64,000 nucleotides of DNA from Gimesia aquarii (GCF_007748175.1 NZ_CP037422.1:2191231-2255230), one strand, 5' to 3'. Numbered from the stretch's first letter, positions 1 to 10,487 are shown. Notes: generated from the letters alone by a model not told the origin. Program-made: numbers and translations.

Positions 1-1184
1 TGTAAATAACTCGGTTCAGAAAGCTTGGGAGAACTGGTATTGCCATCCAAATTCTCAATGAGCCCAATGTAACCGGCGGTGTTACCACAAATCAGGTCTT
101 CATCTCCGTCTCCGTCCCAGTCAAAAGCATAAGGTGTTGCCAGTGCACCAAACTTAACACCAGCCGCTTTTTGTCGGAAATAGCGTGGAGGCAGAAATTG
201 AGGGAGCCCTCCCAGCAGTTCTCCCGTATTCTCCATAAAAGCAACACGTCCATCTTCATCACCAATCACCAGATCCGTGTCTCCATCTTTGTCCCAGTCA
301 ATGGCAGAAGGGACAATCATCTGAAGATCCATCTGTAGCGGCTGACCATTGCTGGTTAAACGGCGACCAGCCACATAGCGGGGTTCTGATCGTGTTCCTG
401 TGTTCTCGAAATAGGTCAACTGATCAAGAAACTCGCCACAGATCAAATCGAGATCCCCATCACGATCGAAGTCAGCAAAATTAGGAGAGGGCCAACCGAA
501 TACTTCGAGGGGACGATCTCCAATTTTGATTTTTGCTGGTTTCTCATACTTCGGTTTTTTATCACTACCCGAATTTTTCAATACATATACAAAGCCACGG
601 AGCGGGCCATTAGTCCATTGGCCTAGTTCGTTATAGGCATCATCCCATCCATAGTCACTCCAGTCCCCTACTCCTACAATAAGATCGTGGTCTTTGTCTC
701 CATCATAATCAACGTAGAACCATTGGTTGCCCCGAACTTTACTTCCATGAACGTTTCTATCGACGGGTAATGCGGTCAGCTTATCGAAACCCTTCTTTTT
801 AAAATCGACGGCTTCACGCCCTGAAACCAGGACTCGAGGTTTTCCGTCTACATAAGAAAGACAAGTATTATGATACCCTTTCCCCAACCGCACACCGGGT
901 TCGAACACAGGCAGTTTTTCTGCTTTATCTGATCGATTTTCGAAAAAGTAAGTTCCATTAGACGGTTTATCCGGACAGGAAACCAAAAGATCCATGTCGC
1001 CATCACCATCATAGTCCATGGGAAGAGGCCAGGCCCACAGGCCGACTCCTAAATCCACTTCAAGCTGTGGATTGTTGTAGGTCAACTGCTCTAACTCTTC
1101 TGCAAATAACGAAAATGTCCATGAAAGTAGCAAGACCATAAAACAGAAATGAGAAACGATTCGAAATCTAAAAAAAGCGGGCAT
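1..1184 (-). CDS. FG-GAP/VCBS repeat secreted protein, C-terminus cut by window edge
   Basis: The reading frame starts at the ATG complementary to 1182-1184 and runs open to the left edge, so the C-terminus is missing. The product begins with a signal peptide (hydrophobic stretch FCFMVLLLSWTFSLF, then AEE). It then carries repeated Asp-rich loops of FG-GAP/VCBS type, for example DYDGDGDMDLL, DYDGDKDHDLIVG, DRDGDLDLICG, DKDGDTDLVIG and DGDGDEDLICG. These loops form calcium-binding blades of a beta-propeller in known families. The protein is probably exported. Its ligand or activity cannot be read from the sequence. It is divergent from trkH across a 150-base AT-rich gap. Confidence 0.85.
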   Translation of the reverse strand, partial: MPAFFRFRIVSHFCFMVLLLSWTFSLFAEELEQLTYNNPQLEVDLGVGLWAWPLPMDYDGDGDMDLLVSCPDKPSNGTYFFENRSDKAEKLPVFEPGVRLGKGYHNTCLSYVDGKPRVLVSGREAVDFKKKGFDKLTALPVDRNVHGSKVRGNQWFYVDYDGDKDHDLIVGVGDWSDYGWDDAYNELGQWTNGPLRGFVYVLKNSGSDKKPKYEKPAKIKIGDRPLEVFGWPSPNFADFDRDGDLDLICGEFLDQLTYFENTGTRSEPRYVAGRRLTSNGQPLQMDLQMIVPSAIDWDKDGDTDLVIGDEDGRVAFMENTGELLGGLPQFLPPRYFRQKAAGVKFGALATPYAFDWDGDGDEDLICGNTAGYIGLIENLDGNTSSPKLSEPSYL

Positions 1185-1336
1185 TATTGAAATTCCTAAA
1201 ACGGAATGAGTAGTATCGTTACAAAACAGCAGACGTGCTATAATCTCTCGCATAATTATATATACTCATATTTAACTCAAATGATCTGGAAGATTCCAGT
1301 CGTTAAATCAGTACCGAATCAATAAGTTGAAATATA

Positions 1337-2896
1337 ATGAATTGGTTGCTCCTTTGTCGTTTATTAGGCCTCGTGGGGATGCTTGTAGGCGTTTCTATGG
1401 TATTCAGTCTCCCCTGGGCATTTCCTGTTTTTGGCGAAACTATTGAATTTGAATCAGCGGGCTTCTGGGGGATTTGTGACGCCATTGGCTGTAGCCTGGT
1501 ATCAGGGGCAATCCTTTATGCTCTGGGACGCAAAGAACACGGCACGATCTTGCGAAAAGAAGCGCTAGCCGTTGTCGGTTTGAGTTGGATATATGCCGGA
1601 GTTCTTGGTTGCCTGCCTTTCCTGTTTTCAGGAACAATGGTGGATGCTGATCTACCGATGACCATCCCAGATGCACTATTCGAATCTATTTCTGGATTCA
1701 CGACAACGGGGGCTTCCGTGTTGAGAGAATTGGAAGACCCGGCCTTGGTTCCCCGTTCGGTGCTGTTTTGGCGGAGCTTCACACACTGCCTGGGAGGCAT
1801 GGGAATCATTGTCTTGTTCGTTGCAATTCTAAGTCATCTGGGGGCTGGTGGAAAAGCTCTCATGCGACGCGAAGTTCCCGGCCCCACAAGTGAAGCTGTC
1901 CGACCACGCGTGCGCGAATCAGCCATCGTCATGTGGACAATCTATGTGGCTTTTACTCTTATCCTGGCATTGATTTTGTGGCTGGAAGGGATGAGCGTCT
2001 TTGACGCATTTTGTCACAGTTTCGGTTCCATGGCTACTGGCGGCTTTAGCACACACAACGCCAGCATCGGCTATTTCAAGAGCCCGCTTATTGAATTTAC
2101 GATCGCGCTATTTATGATTGCTGCTGGCACGAACTTTTCACTTTATTTTCTTTCTATGAAAAATATTCGCTCACAGGACAAATCCTGGAAACACTTTATC
2201 GCTCCGCTTCGAAATGATATCGAGTTTCGCACTTATCTGATCATTTTAGGAGCCGCAACCCTCTTCCTGACTTACAACTTAATGAAAAATCAGATTTATA
2301 GTAATCTGCCTGACGCCATTCGTTACGCCGGCTTTCAAGCGGTTTCCATCATGACTACAACCGGTTATGGAACTGGAAACTACGACACCTGGAATGAGTC
2401 TTCTAAAATGTTATTGTTATTGCTGATGTTTGTCGGCGGAAGTGCCGGTTCGACAGCAGGAGGTATTAAAGTCATTCGTTTTGTGCTGTTTGCCAAAATC
2501 ATTTGGCTCGAAATTGAAAAATCATTCCGACCGAATGTCATTCGCCCAGTGCGCATTGGGACAACCAACATAGAACAAGGAATTCGACACGATGTTACTG
2601 TTTATTTCAGTCTGGTATTAGCCATTTTTATATTCAGTTCCCTGCTGCTAACTGCAATCGAACCTAATACAGAATGGCAAATGAATAAACCTGAGAAATT
2701 GATCGATTGCACTAGCGCGGTTGTCGCGACATTAAATAATATTGGCCCGGGAGTAGGAGAATTGGGACCCACGGAAAATTATGCCGACTTTACACTGGCG
2801 GGAAAATCCCTTTTGACAGTTCTCATGTTACTGGGCAGACTCGAACTCTTCGCGATTCTGGTATTACTGGTCCCTTCCTTCTGGAAAAACTATTGA
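1337..2896 (+). CDS. trkH: TrkH-family potassium uptake protein
   Basis: This 519-residue, multi-pass inner-membrane protein has the four pore loops of the Trk/Ktr/HKT superfamily: TTTGAS near 122-127, ATGGFS near 233-238, TTTGYGT near 340-346 and NNIGPG near 467-472. The C-terminus has the conserved GRLELFAILVLL segment. The length fits TrkH. Such proteins pass K+ inward under control of a cytoplasmic NAD-binding TrkA/KtrA subunit, and none is encoded here. It stands alone on the plus strand, converging on the ThuA-like gene, with a hairpin between them. The family call is firm; TrkH versus TrkG/KtrB naming is by length and loop pattern only. Confidence 0.93.
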   Translation: MNWLLLCRLLGLVGMLVGVSMVFSLPWAFPVFGETIEFESAGFWGICDAIGCSLVSGAILYALGRKEHGTILRKEALAVVGLSWIYAGVLGCLPFLFSGTMVDADLPMTIPDALFESISGFTTTGASVLRELEDPALVPRSVLFWRSFTHCLGGMGIIVLFVAILSHLGAGGKALMRREVPGPTSEAVRPRVRESAIVMWTIYVAFTLILALILWLEGMSVFDAFCHSFGSMATGGFSTHNASIGYFKSPLIEFTIALFMIAAGTNFSLYFLSMKNIRSQDKSWKHFIAPLRNDIEFRTYLIILGAATLFLTYNLMKNQIYSNLPDAIRYAGFQAVSIMTTTGYGTGNYDTWNESSKMLLLLLMFVGGSAGSTAGGIKVIRFVLFAKIIWLEIEKSFRPNVIRPVRIGTTNIEQGIRHDVTVYFSLVLAIFIFSSLLLTAIEPNTEWQMNKPEKLIDCTSAVVATLNNIGPGVGELGPTENYADFTLAGKSLLTVLMLLGRLELFAILVLLVPSFWKNY

Positions 2897-2911
2897 TGCA
2901 GGAACAAAAAA

Positions 2912-2936
2912 GGAGCACTGTCTAGACACGTGCTCC
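2912..2936 (-). terminator. Terminator between trkH and ThuA-like gene
   Basis: GGAGCAC (2912-2918) pairs with GTGCTCC (2930-2936), and TGT/ACA extends the stem inward. Read on the minus strand the stem is followed by a run of six T, so it fits a Rho-independent terminator of the leftward gene. It may also stop trkH. Confidence 0.7.
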
Positions 2937-2964
2937 AAAGATTATTTTCGATCGTTTTTTCTGA

Positions 2965-3942
2965 CTAAATCTTTTCCGGCTTTTGACCTGTTTTATACTT
3001 TTTAGGACCGGTACCGGAATTATTCGGATCATATTTCCCTACAACTTCTGTATTCGCACCTTGCTGAGGAATTTTGTCTTCCATTCCCAGCGCCCACAAA
3101 ATTCCATTGAGCGATAGCTTTCGTACGTTTGGATCCTTAAAATCGAAAGGATGTGCTGTGGTTGTAAAGAATACTCGTCCTTTGGTTCCATCTTTCCCTT
3201 CATAGGTCTTCGTCCACGCCACGGGGTTACTCATCGGGAATTTTTTAGTATTTCCTTTCTTCTGATGATTCGATTTTAGCGAGTGGCCCGTCAAAAGCGG
3301 TTGGCTATCGCCGGCCAATTTGTGACCATCACTACCGCCGTGAACGTGATAGAGCCATGAATAGGCTTTATACGGTTTCACACCTCGCAAGATGGGATGA
3401 TCTTTTGTCTCATCATCTATTGTCACTTTGGTAAGATGTTCGTGTCCATCACCGAAGTGACCATGATGAGTAATCCATCTTTGTCCAACCAGGTCAGCAA
3501 TTTTTTTATTATTCCAATCTTTATATGGACTCTTGGGATCCCGGAACAGAAACGCATGCGTTGCCGTACGAAAGCCGACGATAGGTTTTCCAGATTTCAC
3601 ATAGCTCAAAAAATGTTGAAACTGCTCAGGGGGTAGATCACGAAATCGCGTATACAAAACCATTAAATCAGCATCTTTAAGCGCTTCCAGTCCACTGATC
3701 GATTTTTGATTTCCCGGCGCAATATTGCCATCTTGATCAAGTGAGTAACATATCGTGACATCGAAGCCATAATCTCGCTTCAATATTTTTGCTAACATGG
3801 GCATCGATTCTTCTGACCGATATTCATCATCGCCGGTCACAAAAACCACATGGGGTTTCTCACCCGCTTGCGTCTCTGCTATGAATGTTGATCCCAACAT
3901 GATTGAAGAAAAACAAATCAAGAGAAAAGAAAACGGTTTCAT
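2965..3942 (-). CDS. Secreted ThuA-like domain protein
   Basis: I place the start at the ATG at 3942 because AGGAG lies five bases upstream. The frame extends further only to a TTG codon. The N-terminus [18 protein letters not shown] is a signal peptide. The mature part opens with [20 protein letters not shown], the class I glutamine-amidotransferase-like fold of ThuA (trehalose utilization) proteins, and includes [14 protein letters not shown]. Planctomycetes carry many such secreted ThuA-like proteins, often near sugar-degrading enzymes, but their reaction is not established. A related ThuA domain appears fused to an isochorismatase at 50060-52120. Substrate unknown. Confidence 0.85.
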   Translation of the reverse strand: MKPFSFLLICFSSIMLGSTFIAETQAGEKPHVVFVTGDDEYRSEESMPMLAKILKRDYGFDVTICYSLDQDGNIAPGNQKSISGLEALKDADLMVLYTRFRDLPPEQFQHFLSYVKSGKPIVGFRTATHAFLFRDPKSPYKDWNNKKIADLVGQRWITHHGHFGDGHEHLTKVTIDDETKDHPILRGVKPYKAYSWLYHVHGGSDGHKLAGDSQPLLTGHSLKSNHQKKGNTKKFPMSNPVAWTKTYEGKDGTKGRVFFTTTAHPFDFKDPNVRKLSLNGILWALGMEDKIPQQGANTEVVGKYDPNNSGTGPKKYKTGQKPEKI

Positions 3943-4158
3943 GAATACTCCTGCCAACGCTGAGGGTTATCTATGTGAAGTATAACAATTAACTTCGGTT
4001 CACCTTCTATCGTATCGGATCAGGTGACCGTAAATCAATTGTTGAACGGGAGAACTCTTGACCTTGCCCTTCAGATTCTGCATGCTGGAGAGTATAAAAA
4101 CTTTCGAATTCAGTTGGAAATTCCATTTTTACTTCTTTTGATCGAGTTAGTAAGCAGC

Positions 4159-5373
4159 ATGAAGACCAATATTTTCAGGACCATCCTGATTTCCTGTTTC
4201 ACTCTGACCATCGTGTTTTCCTTCAAAACGAATCTCTATGCAGAAAAACCGAAGAATCTTCCTGACGTCTCTGCGCAGCACATTCACCTGCGAGGTAGTT
4301 ATCAGAATAGTAAACAGAAATTTGAAATGGATAAAACAGGCCACGTCGCTTTTCTAGGCGGTTCCATTACAGAAATGAATGGTTACCGCCCGATGGTTTG
4401 CCAATTCCTGGAAAAAACGTTTCCAGAAACAAAATTTCAGTTTACGAACGCAGGTATCTCATCAACCTGTTCGAACACAGGTGCTTTCCGCACTAAGCGT
4501 GATGTTTTGAGTGAAGGTCCCGTTGATCTGTTTTTTGTGGAATTCGCTGTGAATGACGATCAGGACGCAGGTCATACAGCAACAACCGCCGTACGTGGTA
4601 TGGAAGGCGTGATCGCTCAGATTCGCCGCCACAATCCGTATGCTGATATTGTAATGGTACACTTCGTCAATCCATCCATGCTGAAAACGATTCAGCAGAA
4701 AAAAAAGCCACTCTCCAGTTCCAGCCACGAGCGTGTTGCCAAACACTATCACATTGCGACCATCGATTTAGCGAGTGAAGTTGCCCGACTCATTGATGAC
4801 AATCAACTAACCTGGAAACAGTTTGGAGGGACTCATCCCGCACCATTTGGAAATGCAATCTGTGCTACGATGATTGAAAAGTTACTCACTCAAGCCTGGC
4901 AGGAAAAGGGACAACGTGCCAAACACACTTCCCCCAAAGCACCACTTGATCAATTCAGTTTTCGAGATGGTCGTTTGATTGATATTAAGAATGCGAAGCC
5001 ACAATCGGGGTGGACCATTGAAGTTCCCAAATGGGATTCTATCCCTGGAAGTAAACGCAGTCGGTTCACAAGTATTCCGATGTTAACAGCTACTGAGCCA
5101 GGAGCGGAAATAGAACTCTCTTTTGAAGGGACAGCACTGGGCGTTTATGTTGTTGCCGGACCCGATGCAGGGATACTGGAAGTGAGTATTGATGATAGTC
5201 CCTTTCAACCTTTTGATCTTTACCACCATTATAGTAAAGGCCTACATTACCCACGCTCTGTTGTATTTGACAGCCAGTTAAAGCCGGGTAAGCATCGGGC
5301 GAAGATCAGGCTGAGTGAGAAATCATCTAGTAAAGGACATGCTGCCCGCATCATGTCTTTTGTTGGTAATTGA
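4159..5373 (+). CDS. Secreted SGNH/GDSL-type hydrolase
   Basis: The frame opens at a GTG at 4024, but the signal peptide (MKTNIFRTILISCFTLTIVF) begins at the ATG at 4159, so I prefer that start. SGNH blocks are visible: FLGGSIT (Ser nucleophile), NAGISSTCSNTGAF (Gly block), VEFAVNDD (Asn block) and THPAPFGNA (catalytic Asp/His region). A C-terminal beta-rich region of about 140 residues follows, as in planctomycete SGNH proteins that may bind carbohydrate. A role in deacetylating or de-esterifying polysaccharide is inferred from the family. It converges on the next gene with 48 bases between. Confidence 0.82.
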   Translation: MKTNIFRTILISCFTLTIVFSFKTNLYAEKPKNLPDVSAQHIHLRGSYQNSKQKFEMDKTGHVAFLGGSITEMNGYRPMVCQFLEKTFPETKFQFTNAGISSTCSNTGAFRTKRDVLSEGPVDLFFVEFAVNDDQDAGHTATTAVRGMEGVIAQIRRHNPYADIVMVHFVNPSMLKTIQQKKKPLSSSSHERVAKHYHIATIDLASEVARLIDDNQLTWKQFGGTHPAPFGNAICATMIEKLLTQAWQEKGQRAKHTSPKAPLDQFSFRDGRLIDIKNAKPQSGWTIEVPKWDSIPGSKRSRFTSIPMLTATEPGAEIELSFEGTALGVYVVAGPDAGILEVSIDDSPFQPFDLYHHYSKGLHYPRSVVFDSQLKPGKHRAKIRLSEKSSSKGHAARIMSFVGN

Positions 5374-5421
5374 AAGAACTGATTAATCGATTGCTGCAAG
5401 CCAACATTCTGATGATTCTGA

Positions 5422-7818
5422 TTAAAAGAAATCGAGCCGAACGTCAAACAGCTTTTGCCGGTCACCTCGATTTTGAAAATCGTCTAACATCGCATCCATA
5501 TCAGGGCGGAGGAAATCGTTAAACTTTCGCTTCCCACCAATACGAACTTCAAGGCGTTCATCATAATCCACAAGCTCGGGAGAAAGCCATAACGTGGTAA
5601 TTTTTCCTCCGGACCGAACATAAATCACATTGCCTACTTTGATGCTGACATTCAAAGGAACCGGTCTGGCCTGAATGCGTTTATTCCCGTTTACAATTTT
5701 GGGTCGCATGATTTGTGGAGGAAATTTCTCGGTGCGTACCCAGTAAAACCGGTTATCGATTGGACGCAGAATTTTTTTTTCGATCTCTTTCGGATATTTA
5801 AATCGCTGTTGCAGATCCATCCAGTTAAACAGGTTATGAATTTCTTCATAATAATTCTCGTAGCCGCGCCCTTTATACTCGGCATAGATGACATCATAAC
5901 CGTATCGCATCATGCGGTTCACCACGAGAGAATTGTGTGCGAGTGTATCACGATCAAGTTCCCCGCCCACAATATACCACGGTAAATGCTTTGCGTTTTT
6001 CCAATAATGCAAATTGAATGCACTGGTTTTGCCTGCGATCGGAATCACACCTGCAAACAGACTGGGATGAGACATACCAATATCAAAGGCAGCATCTGCA
6101 CCAGTGCCATGTCCTGCAAGAAAAATGCGGTCAGAATCGACACTGAAACGTTTGCGGGCATCGCGAATTGACTGAATCACCGCGTAATGCGCAGTCACAT
6201 TGTCGTGGTAATCCTGCTGGCCTTTCTGCAGATATTCGGGAGAAATCACGATATAACCCCGGCGTTGTGATTGGCCGGGACCGTTTTTAAACCTTCCCCA
6301 CCAACTCAACTCTGATTTGGCTGTCCGATGAGACGGACGCAACGCAACAATCATCGGGTAAATATGATGAGGATTATATTCGATTGGTAACAAAACTGAA
6401 TACGAAACCGGAACTTCAGCATTTGGATCCGTTACTTGAATCGAAAAGGCTTCAGCATTGTCCCTGACAGGAGCTTCTAATACCGGGGGAAGAAGCGGAA
6501 TCATTTGCTTCACAATTGCAGTCGAAATACCTTCCAGTTTATTGAGCACCTCCAAGATTGCTTCTTGCTGCTTTTCTTCTTCGCTACGCAAGTAGTCGAG
6601 AATCTGTGCACGGGCAGTCCAAAAATTTAAAGCAGTATCCAGATCAGTGACCACATTCGCTGCGCCAACAATCCATCCCGAATAAGCGATCGCTAATTTT
6701 TCCCGGGCAGAGAGAGAATCATCGCTCTCCAGATTCAGGAAAGCAGAGAGCCTCTCTACTGATTCGAAATTGAGCTGAGTGATCACTTCCCGACGATAGG
6801 CTTGCAACAAATTTTTAGTGGTTGGATCTTTGACTTCTGCTTCCAGCTCTCCCAATCGAAATTTGGCTTTTTCGATTTGATCATGGCCTCTCAGATAATC
6901 ATCTTCTATTTCACGAATTTGTCTGAGAATCGATTGGCTGACATTATTCGTGGGAAACTTTGTAATCGCCAGTTGTGCCAATTGGTGCTGGCCTGCTTTA
7001 CGACGCTGCTTGAGTTCATCCAGAAGCTGTTGGCTATGCAACGTACGCAAATCTTTCACAAACGTCGTGATTTTCTCTTTGTACTCAGGGAAGTCTCTCT
7101 CGATGCCATCAAATGCTTCCGCTGCTTGAAGATATAATCCTGCCTGAATATAAAACCGGGCAACAGCGATTCGTTCATTTGGATTGAGTGGATCAATCGT
7201 ACGATTGAGCATTGCTTTGAGAATTTCATGTTTTATAGAAGTTGTTCTAAGCCCTAACTCCCATTGATGCTTCAAACCGATCACTTTGAGATGATGAGGA
7301 GTGATCTCCGTGACTCCCTGTAACAAAGGCAGTTGCCCTTTGCTTGTTTTGAGAGTGACGGTACGACGCCCATATTCATCAAAATCAGTGACATCAATAT
7401 ATGATCCCACTTCTTTCAACATATGCTGGCGACCACTGGTTTGTTGATTTAGCTGAAACGTTTCCAGTAAAGAAAGATCCTGGTCATTGTTTAAGCGTAC
7501 GACCGACCTGCGCGGCACAAAATAGCGAATTATGCCATTATCAACCATCAGAATCGGAGCCGCGGGATCCGGGTCTTCAGGTCCTTTGCCTTGAATTTTC
7601 GCAGCCAAAGCATCAGTCAGACCTAGAATGGGCGCCAGCTCACCACGAATGATGGTTCCGTTTTTCAGTTCCACTTCCCCTGCCCGAACATTTCCGGCGG
7701 GAGATAGACCTTGCACCAGTAAGAACAAGTATGCCAGAAGAATGACGCTTGCTCTTTTGAAATGAAGATTCGCGCAGTGATAGCGGGAAACAGATTTGGA
7801 AAATATTCGTTCAGTCAT
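5422..7818 (-). CDS. Large secreted alpha/beta-hydrolase-fold protein lacking the nucleophile serine
   Basis: This is a 798-residue protein with an N-terminal hydrophobic export signal (about 23-38). Residues 45-200 are beta-rich, and a helical, repeat-like middle follows (about 210-430). An esterase/dipeptidyl-peptidase-like alpha/beta-hydrolase domain covers about 460-670. The nucleophile elbow, normally G-x-S-x-G, reads GHGTG at 569-573, so Gly571 stands where Ser is expected. Acid and His candidates remain (GGELDRD near 618-624; EEIHNLF near 659-664). Either the domain is non-catalytic or another residue acts. The C-terminal 120 residues are unrecognised. It lies about 90 bases downstream of the kinase gene on the same strand. 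Confidence 0.75.
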   Translation of the reverse strand: MTERIFSKSVSRYHCANLHFKRASVILLAYLFLLVQGLSPAGNVRAGEVELKNGTIIRGELAPILGLTDALAAKIQGKGPEDPDPAAPILMVDNGIIRYFVPRRSVVRLNNDQDLSLLETFQLNQQTSGRQHMLKEVGSYIDVTDFDEYGRRTVTLKTSKGQLPLLQGVTEITPHHLKVIGLKHQWELGLRTTSIKHEILKAMLNRTIDPLNPNERIAVARFYIQAGLYLQAAEAFDGIERDFPEYKEKITTFVKDLRTLHSQQLLDELKQRRKAGQHQLAQLAITKFPTNNVSQSILRQIREIEDDYLRGHDQIEKAKFRLGELEAEVKDPTTKNLLQAYRREVITQLNFESVERLSAFLNLESDDSLSAREKLAIAYSGWIVGAANVVTDLDTALNFWTARAQILDYLRSEEEKQQEAILEVLNKLEGISTAIVKQMIPLLPPVLEAPVRDNAEAFSIQVTDPNAEVPVSYSVLLPIEYNPHHIYPMIVALRPSHRTAKSELSWWGRFKNGPGQSQRRGYIVISPEYLQKGQQDYHDNVTAHYAVIQSIRDARKRFSVDSDRIFLAGHGTGADAAFDIGMSHPSLFAGVIPIAGKTSAFNLHYWKNAKHLPWYIVGGELDRDTLAHNSLVVNRMMRYGYDVIYAEYKGRGYENYYEEIHNLFNWMDLQQRFKYPKEIEKKILRPIDNRFYWVRTEKFPPQIMRPKIVNGNKRIQARPVPLNVSIKVGNVIYVRSGGKITTLWLSPELVDYDERLEVRIGGKRKFNDFLRPDMDAMLDDFQNRGDRQKLFDVRLDFF

Positions 7819-7911
7819 ACTGAATTCATCGTCAAACAGACTGACGGAATGTGAGAAATATATAATACCATAAACTATTTACGTCTATGGAATCTAAAAA
7901 TTGATAAATTT

Positions 7912-9378
7912 TCAGGATAAATTCAATTTTACGGCGATCCAACGCCATAATTCCGGAATAAACAGATATCCGAGGTAACAAATTCCGGCTATCACTCCCA
8001 AATAAATGATCAGAGTGATCCAGCCCCAGGTCCCTTCAGCCAGATTCTTGAAAAATCGCCGTCGATTTCTGTGATCATAATCACGGCTGATTTCTTTAAT
8101 TTTATCTTCCATATTCATCGCACGCGCGTCTGCTTTATCTTTAATCGTGCGTACCTGCATCACAGAATCAAACTCGGGACACTGTGCCAGTGAAATGAAC
8201 TTTCCTTCTGCCGTGCGTTTGACCTTGGCTCCTGTATTGATGACTCCTGCTCTCACTCCCTGTTTAATCTGTGCTACGGTCATTTTACTGACCATAGTCT
8301 TTCCAGCAGCATTTTCGTGCTGAATGAACCAGACACGCTTCTCAACTACGTCTTTATTTTTCCTCGTAGATCGCTCGGCATCTTTGGCGGAGGAAATTTC
8401 ATGTCCAGTACTACGTTGAGGAGGTGGACTAGATGATGTCGCGTTTTTGCCTTTACTACGACCACGCGAGACATTGGATCTCTCTGCAGAACTGATGAAA
8501 CTAAGCGCTGGAGATTCGAGTTGCATCTCTTCCAGTAAAGCCATAATCTCGGAACAACTCTTAAACCGGTGATCTGGATTTTTAGCCATCATCTTTTCGA
8601 TCAGTAAGTCAAGTTTTTCGGGAACTTCCGGATTGAGCTTGCGTACGGATTCAAATTTTCCTGACTCCTTATTCATGATGAGTTCCAGCGCCGTATCACC
8701 ACTAAAGGGAAATTTGCCTGTTAGAAAGTTATAAAAAGTCCCCCCCAAGGCATAAATATCAGTCCGATGATCAACATGTTTGGCATTTCGTGCCTGCTCG
8801 GGAGGCATGTAAAGGGGCGTTCCCAATCCCGTGCCACTTTGCGTCATCGAGTTATCTTCGTCTACGGCTTTGGCTAACCCCAGATCGGCAACTTTCACTA
8901 CTCCTTTACTCGTTACCAAAATATTATCTGGTTTAATATCACGGTGAATCAGCTTTGATTCATGAGCGTGTGATAGTGCATCCAAACAGGCAAGAATAAT
9001 GAGCGTCGCATCGCCTACTGAAAGCCGCTTTAGCTGATTCATCCAATCCTGCATACTCTTGCCGTCAATATACTCAATGGCCACATAGTGGAATCCGTGG
9101 TCTTCCCCCACGGCATAACAGCGGACTACGTTAGGATGATCCAGCTTTGCCATCGCTTTGGCTTCACGATAAAAACGTTCCACAAATTTTGGATCGTTGG
9201 CAATTTTTTTCTTCAGCGTTTTGATCGCTACTTTTCGATCCAGGCTCTCTTGTTCCGCCAGATAGACATCACCCATGCCTCCGGCTCCCAGCTTGCGTTT
9301 TAGTCTGAATTCACCCAAATGAGTGATCTTGTTTGAGGAGGCCGCTCCTTTTTGAGGTGAAGTTTCTGATGAAGACAT
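7912..9378 (-). CDS. Membrane-anchored Ser/Thr protein kinase
   Basis: This is a 488-residue Hanks-type kinase. It has the glycine loop GAGGMG (31-36), the lysine in VAIK (53), the catalytic loop HRDIKPDN (145-152), DLG in place of DFG (165-167) and the activation segment GTPLYMPPEQ. After the kinase domain (about 22-285) comes a basic, Ser-rich linker. A WFIQHENAAGKTMVS region then resembles GYF_2-type domains of planctomycete proteins. A single membrane helix lies near 455-478. The kinase would thus face the cytoplasm, with only a short tail outside. AGGAG lies nine bases before the ATG. No partner phosphatase is encoded nearby. Confidence 0.9.
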   Translation of the reverse strand: MSSSETSPQKGAASSNKITHLGEFRLKRKLGAGGMGDVYLAEQESLDRKVAIKTLKKKIANDPKFVERFYREAKAMAKLDHPNVVRCYAVGEDHGFHYVAIEYIDGKSMQDWMNQLKRLSVGDATLIILACLDALSHAHESKLIHRDIKPDNILVTSKGVVKVADLGLAKAVDEDNSMTQSGTGLGTPLYMPPEQARNAKHVDHRTDIYALGGTFYNFLTGKFPFSGDTALELIMNKESGKFESVRKLNPEVPEKLDLLIEKMMAKNPDHRFKSCSEIMALLEEMQLESPALSFISSAERSNVSRGRSKGKNATSSSPPPQRSTGHEISSAKDAERSTRKNKDVVEKRVWFIQHENAAGKTMVSKMTVAQIKQGVRAGVINTGAKVKRTAEGKFISLAQCPEFDSVMQVRTIKDKADARAMNMEDKIKEISRDYDHRNRRRFFKNLAEGTWGWITLIIYLGVIAGICYLGYLFIPELWRWIAVKLNLS

Positions 9379-9596
9379 CGATCCATTCTCCTAAAAACTC
9401 ACAGAGAAAAACTATGAAGAAAGATAAAGAATTACTAAAGCGATCTCTGAATCGTACAGGAAAATGATGTGAAGAAATCACGCAAAGAAAATAGTAATAT
9501 GCTGCCCCTTCCAACCAGACCTGCATCGCCCAGTATAAACAGAAAAAGTGTGAATAGCTATAATTTCCTGCGAAACAGCGCAAGAAACCGAATTGG

Positions 9597-10487
9597 TTAC
9601 CAGGTACATTCATTCCCTGTCAGCAGCCGAAAAGCGTCAAAGTATTTGTCACGTGTTTTCGACACGATTTCTTCAGGAAGTTCAGGAGGCGGACTGTTTT
9701 TATCCCATGTAGTAGACTCTAGCCAATCGCGTACAAACTGTTTGTCTAGAGAAGGCTGAGGTCCTCCGGGTTGGTAAAGCTCAGCTGGCCAGAAACGTGA
9801 ACTGTCCGGTGTTAAAACTTCATCAATCAAAATGAGTTCCCCATTCAATAAACCAAATTCAAACTTTGTATCGGCCAGAATAATTCCCTGTTCACATGCG
9901 TACTCTGAACCTTGTTGATAAATCTGAATGCTGAGATCTCGTAACTGTTCCGCCAACTCCTGTCCAACCCCCGCGCACATCGTCTCGAATGAAACATTCT
10001 CATCATGGCCTGTTTCCGCTTTTGTGGCTGGTGTAAACAATGGCTCTGGAAGCCGAGCACTCTGTGATAGCCCTTGAGGAAGCTCAAGACCACAGACAGC
10101 TCCCGTCTCGAGATAATCCTTCCATCCGGAACCAGATAGATAACCGCGAACAACACACTCAAAAGGAACTACTTCTGTTTTTTTCACTACCATACATCGT
10201 CCCTTGAGAACCTCCAGATCGGCATTATCTGGGAGCGGTAAATCAGCAGGATTCATGCTTATTAAATGATTGGGAATCTCCGCAAAACGTTCAAACCAGA
10301 AACGACTGATTTGAGTTAACACCCTCCCTTTATCTGGGATTCCAGGACACAACACCCAGTCAAACGCACTGATTCGATCAGTCGCCACAAATAAGAGTCG
10401 ATCCTCGAAATCGTATACGTCACGTACTTTTCCCCGCTTGACGGGAATGCCTGAAAGTGAACTTTCAATAAGAGCAGTTGATGCCAT
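9597..10487 (-). CDS. purC: Phosphoribosylaminoimidazole-succinocarboxamide synthase
   Basis: SAICAR synthetase joins CAIR and aspartate with ATP in purine synthesis. The protein has 296 residues, the length of the longer (yeast-like) SAICAR synthetases. Conserved segments include KRGKVRDVYDF (N-terminal ATP site), ATDRISAFDWVL, VVPFECVVRGYLSGSGW, LADTKFEFG and DEVLTPDSSRFWP. TAGGGTTT precedes the ATG. The gene lies upstream of the kinase on the same strand, separated by 218 bases, so it is probably its own unit. No other pur gene is nearby. Confidence 0.95.
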   Translation of the reverse strand: MASTALIESSLSGIPVKRGKVRDVYDFEDRLLFVATDRISAFDWVLCPGIPDKGRVLTQISRFWFERFAEIPNHLISMNPADLPLPDNADLEVLKGRCMVVKKTEVVPFECVVRGYLSGSGWKDYLETGAVCGLELPQGLSQSARLPEPLFTPATKAETGHDENVSFETMCAGVGQELAEQLRDLSIQIYQQGSEYACEQGIILADTKFEFGLLNGELILIDEVLTPDSSRFWPAELYQPGGPQPSLDKQFVRDWLESTTWDKNSPPPELPEEIVSKTRDKYFDAFRLLTGNECTW

